Source: Desulfobacterales bacterium
Lineage (GTDB): Bacteria; Desulfobacterota; Desulfobacteria; Desulfobacterales; JAUCGF01
Assembly: GCA_029940345.1 (NCBI GenBank)
Contig: JAOZRC010000183.1
Location: forward strand, 1 to 9,125
Length of the DNA stretch: 9,125 bases
Reading direction: 5' to 3'
Below are positions 6,729 through 9,125 of this stretch, piece after piece. Below the pieces are notes generated by a model. That model was not told the origin of the DNA, did not search any database, and was given only the letters and a program-made list of their open reading frames with translations. Numbering within the stretch: position 1 is the stretch's first letter; each line of letters starts with the position of its first letter. The translations under genes and the position numbers were made by a program.

Positions 6729-7655
6729 CTATTCCATCACAGGCCGAGGCAACACTTTGGCCAGTTCAGCAATTTCGGGAACTTTATGCTCCCATTCAAT
6801 CGCCATCAAATGTACACCGGCTACGCCTTGCAACTCTTTAAACTCTTCGATCTGCTCGCAGGCGATCTTGATGCCTTCCGCGGCAACTTTACCTTTTTCC
6901 GCACCTTGCAGACGTTTGATTATTTCATCCGGAACATCCATGCCAGGCACCTTGGCTTTCATATACTTGGCCATACCGATGCTTTTCATGGGAGTCACGC
7001 CCGCAAGAATATAGACTTTTTCAGTCAGGCCCATATCATTGGCGCGTTTAATCCACTCTCTGAATTTGTCCATATTATATATACACTGGGTTTGAATAAA
7101 ATCCACGCCGGCATTAATTTTTTTGGCCAAACGATGCACACGCCATTCAAATGGTTCGGCAAACGGATTGGCGGCCGCGCCGATGAACATCTGGGGTGGT
7201 TCTTCAATGTCGCCACCGCCGAGAAATTTACTTTCATCGCGCATTTTTTTAACCATATAGATCAATTGCATCGAATCAATATCAAAAACGCCTTTGGCGG
7301 ACGGATGGTCGCCAAATTGCTGATGGTCGCCGGAGAGGCAGAGCATATTGCGAATACCGAGGGCATAAGCGCCCAGGATATCGGCTTGCATGGCCAAGCG
7401 GTTGCGGTCGCGGCACACCATCTGATAGTTCGGCTCGAGGCCTTCCTGCATGATAAGCAGGGAAGCGGCCCAACTAGCCATTCGCACCATGGCAGTTTGA
7501 TTATCAGTGATATTGACCGAATCCACATTGCCTTTTAAAAAGGCGGCTTTTTTGCGCACCTCTTCGGCGTCAGTGCCACGCGGAGGCCCCAATTCTCCGG
7601 TGAAGGCAAAGTGTCCGGCTTTTAAAACTTTTTCCAAATTGCTTCCTGATTTCAT
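6729..7655 (-). CDS. metF: Methylene-tetrahydrofolate reductase, catalytic flavin subunit
   Basis: 308 residues, a TIM-barrel flavoprotein reducing methylene-tetrahydrofolate to methyl-tetrahydrofolate in the methyl branch of the Wood-Ljungdahl pathway and for methionine. Visible family features: FTGELGPPRG (18-27) with E21 at the place of the E. coli catalytic Glu28; DSVNITDNQTA (45-55); MLCLSGDH (104-111) with D110 matching the flavin-tuning Asp120; ANPFAEP (162-168); and GVDFIQTQCIYN (183-194) with Q190 at the substrate-binding Gln position. It follows metV by 87 nt. This is the pairing of MetFV enzymes, in which electrons reach the flavin through the MetV iron-sulfur protein rather than only from NADH. 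AAGGA (7663-7667) seven nt before the ATG supports the start. Nothing is missing from the chain. Confidence 0.95.
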   Translation of the reverse strand: MKSGSNLEKVLKAGHFAFTGELGPPRGTDAEEVRKKAAFLKGNVDSVNITDNQTAMVRMASWAASLLIMQEGLEPNYQMVCRDRNRLAMQADILGAYALGIRNMLCLSGDHQQFGDHPSAKGVFDIDSMQLIYMVKKMRDESKFLGGGDIEEPPQMFIGAAANPFAEPFEWRVHRLAKKINAGVDFIQTQCIYNMDKFREWIKRANDMGLTEKVYILAGVTPMKSIGMAKYMKAKVPGMDVPDEIIKRLQGAEKGKVAAEGIKIACEQIEEFKELQGVAGVHLMAIEWEHKVPEIAELAKVLPRPVME

Positions 7656-7691
7656 ATTTTGTTCCTTATTTCAGGTTGTTATTCATTCATA

Positions 7692-7724
7692 GAATGCGAA
7701 CATCGAATTCCGATCTTCGCATTC
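7692..7724. repeat. Stem-loop in the metV-metF gap
   Basis: GAATGCGAA (7692-7700) pairs with TTCGCATTC (7716-7724); after one C-C mismatch ATCG (7702-7705) pairs with CGAT (7711-7714) around AATTC. No T-tract follows, so it is not a terminator. It could set differential stability of the metV and metF messages, or be a degenerate dispersed repeat. Confidence 0.6.
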
Positions 7725-7742
7725 CTGATTTCCAATGATAGG

Positions 7743-8423
7743 CTATACCATATCTTCCGGATCTATTTTTTTATAACCGGGTTGAATCAAAGTTCTGGGT
7801 GTTTGGTCCAGCCATTCCACCGGTTTGTGCAGTTCGAGAATATTGTCAAGACGTCCTTGCCGTTCCAGGCGCTCGTAAATCATATACCAGGCACACGGCT
7901 GATCCATATTGATTTCACAACTGCCTTGATTTGTGCCGCCACAGGGGCCGTTGTAAAGCCCCTTGGCGCACATGGTCACGGGGCAAATTCCGCCAGTCAT
8001 TCCCAGGACGCATTGGTTACAGGAACGGCAGCGTTCTTCATACCATCCCACGGCTTGATTGGCGGCCAAACCGGATGTATCCACCATTGGGAAAACCGGT
8101 ATTTGGGGAAAACGTTCGGCCAGAAATTGGACGCCCACGCCGCAAGCCATTGAAACAACGGCTTCATAAGCATCGACTTTGGCATCCAGTTCAGCCAGAT
8201 ATTCGCGGTCACATTGACGCTCTATTGTAATGCCGTCAATTTCAATGGGGTCATCTTTCAATTTGCGCGCCATGTCCAATTCGGTGTTTAAAACGGTGAC
8301 TTCTTTTTCGCCACCCGCCAAACAAACGGCAACACAGGTGCCGCAGCCGACATTAAGGACTTTTTTGTAGCCCTTGAGCATATCCATGATTTCATCAAAG
8401 GGTTTTCTTTGGGCAACTATCAT
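7743..8423 (-). CDS. metV: MetV, iron-sulfur/zinc partner subunit of methylene-tetrahydrofolate reductase
   Basis: 226 residues from the ATG at 8423; this start has AAGGAGGG (8427-8434) in front. A longer frame reaches 8552 but would be translated through a palindrome, so I reject it. The N-terminal region has GCGTCVAVCLAGG (C27, C30, C34), further cysteines at 71 and 94, and a VSMACGVGVQ motif. The C-terminal MTHFR_C-type segment is cysteine-rich: CRSCNQC (132-138), CPVTMC (147-152), NGPCGGTNQGSCE (158-170) and C177. MetV binds metal clusters and passes electrons to MetF in acetogens and related anaerobes; the cluster content here is inferred from the cysteines. It lies between an HdrB-like gene and metF, which points to a heterodisulfide-reductase-like electron input to methylene-THF reduction. 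Confidence 0.92.
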   Translation of the reverse strand: MIVAQRKPFDEIMDMLKGYKKVLNVGCGTCVAVCLAGGEKEVTVLNTELDMARKLKDDPIEIDGITIERQCDREYLAELDAKVDAYEAVVSMACGVGVQFLAERFPQIPVFPMVDTSGLAANQAVGWYEERCRSCNQCVLGMTGGICPVTMCAKGLYNGPCGGTNQGSCEINMDQPCAWYMIYERLERQGRLDNILELHKPVEWLDQTPRTLIQPGYKKIDPEDMV

Positions 8424-8461
8424 GCACCCTCCTTGTTGATTTATTTTAATCTTTACAATTT

Positions 8462-8500
8462 TTGTAGGGTGGGTGCAGCGTAGCGAAACCCACCCTACAA
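8462..8500. repeat. Palindrome TTGTAGGGTGGGT/ACCCACCCTACAA
   Basis: Perfect 13-bp arms (8462-8474 and 8488-8500) around a 13-nt spacer GCAGCGTAGCGAA. The arm shares TGTAGGGTGGGT with the left arm of the element at 5469, so the window holds two members of one family. Very similar GTAGGGTGGGT palindromes are, from memory, widespread in bacterial intergenic DNA. It sits in the 100-bp gap between the hdr-like gene and metV. Confidence 0.75.
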
Positions 8501-8523
8501 GTACAATAACTTTTAAAATCAGA

Positions 8524-9125
8524 TTAGAATGCCGTCTCCGGATGAAAAACATCCACCTCTTTCAGATCATCGCCGAGGTATTCCCGCTCATTGGGGCCGA
8601 GAATGCCCATTGACAGGCAAAGCAGCGTCCAGATATGCACCACCTGGTAACCGGCGCCGTAATGTTCGCTGAGTTCATGAATCTGGGCATGGCAATTGTG
8701 GCAGCCGGCAATACAATAGGTCGCCTTGGTGTCCTGAATCTGTTGATCTTTGAGACGCCCGTATTGGAGACGTTCATCCTTATAGCCGGACTGGAGAAAA
8801 CCGCCGCCGCCACCGCAACAATAGTTATTGGAACGGTTGGGAACCATGTCGACAAAATTTTCCTCACCCACGATGCTTTTGACTACATAACGCAAATCTT
8901 CGGCAATGGGATCGCCAAAGGTTTTGCGTACGATCTGACAAGGGTCCTGGGCGGTAAACTTGATTTTCAAATTCTTGTTCCAGTCTGAATTGACTTTGAG
9001 TTTGCCCTCGCGAATCCATTTGGCATAATATTCATAGATATTTTTCACTTCAAAATTATGCTCAATGTTAAATTTTTTCAGTCCTGCCAGGACTGAGAAG
9101 GTGACGTGCCCTCATTCGGTGTTGA
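8524..9125 (-). CDS. HdrB/HdrD-like (Fe-S)-binding oxidoreductase, probable selenoprotein, 5' end outside window
   Basis: Numbered from the GTG at 9048, the visible part holds a complete second CCG domain: C37, then C77-C78 in NNYCCGGGGGFLQSGY, then C112, C116 and C119 (YCIAGCHNCH). This is the CX(n)CCX(n)CXXC pattern that binds a non-cubane or [4Fe-4S] cluster in HdrB, HdrD, GlpC and relatives. The GTG is not a believable start: it lacks a Shine-Dalgarno site and cuts the protein in mid-family. Upstream the frame reads GHVTFSVLAGLKKFNIEHNF, preceded by TGA at 9112-9114 and then by NTE up to the edge. In the family as I remember it this point reads TECGH, so TGA sits where cysteine belongs and a SECIS-like hairpin follows. 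I therefore read one gene continuing out of the window, with selenocysteine at the TGA. Its likely job is electron transfer towards MetV-MetF. A sequencing error (TGC to TGA) or a pseudogene is the alternative. Confidence 0.88.
9078..9114 (-). promoter_or_regulatory. Selenocysteine UGA codon with bacterial SECIS-like hairpin
   Basis: In-frame TGA at 9112-9114, then 15 nt, then a perfect stem TCAGTCC/GGACTGA (9096-9090 and 9084-9078) with apical UGGCA; a U-A closing pair would shorten the loop to GGC. Bacterial SECIS elements lie just downstream of UGA inside the coding sequence. They have a small apical loop with G at its first or second position, about 16-37 nt after the codon; here the loop begins 22-23 nt after it. 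Confidence 0.8.

Noticed and set aside
6786..7538. 250-codon plus-strand open frame opposite metF
   Set aside because: It is a shadow of metF codon usage: it shows no domain signature and lies wholly antisense to a clearly conserved enzyme.
7659..8153. 164-codon plus-strand frame opposite metV (and a similar one at 8635-8988 opposite the hdr-like gene)
   Set aside because: Antisense to conserved cysteine-rich genes, with no family resemblance and no ribosome site.
8424..8552. Extended N-terminus of MetV beginning at 8552
   Set aside because: The extra 43 codons run through a palindrome and overlap the end of the hdr-like gene; the ATG at 8423 has a strong ribosome site and begins the conserved domain.
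9046..9048. GTG as the true start of the HdrB-like gene
   Set aside because: There is no Shine-Dalgarno sequence before it, the reading frame upstream is clearly coding and family-like, and only half of the expected protein would result.

Overview
The window looks like a chromosomal segment of an anaerobic bacterium of the Desulfobacterota (sulfate reducer or relative). The evidence is a methylene-tetrahydrofolate reductase of the two-subunit MetF/MetV type, directly preceded by a heterodisulfide-reductase-like iron-sulfur protein that appears to use selenocysteine. All genes except the leftmost run on the minus strand, so the operons read right to left.

Right part (9125 to 6632): a C1/redox operon. 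An HdrB/HdrD-like double-CCG protein enters from outside the window, followed by metV, metF and a textbook rho-independent terminator. The HdrB-like frame is crossed by an in-frame TGA (9112-9114). A compact hairpin with a GG-containing apical loop follows at the spacing expected of a bacterial SECIS element, so I read the TGA as selenocysteine. This is the most notable feature of the window. Both gaps of the operon carry palindromes.

Middle (6597 to 4218): a stand-alone periplasmic amino-acid-binding protein related to GltI, then an island of about 250 bp made of several unrelated palindromes. Next come a near-consensus sigma70 promoter and the rplM-rpsI ribosomal operon, ended by its own terminator hairpin.

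Left part (4089 to 1): a 139-bp MITE-like element with perfect 12-bp terminal inverted repeats and an 8-bp target duplication; a MazF/PemK-type toxin-antitoxin pair with an ATGA overlap; and a YejB/YejE peptide ABC-transporter permease pair without its usual binding protein and ATPase. Converging from the other strand is the 3' part of an AAA/DUF4143 ATPase whose 5' end lies outside the window.

The window therefore combines core metabolism (folate C1 reduction, ribosomal proteins) with accessory DNA (toxin-antitoxin, DUF4143 ATPase, MITE, REP-like palindromes) between operons. No rRNA, tRNA, CRISPR array or replication origin was seen.
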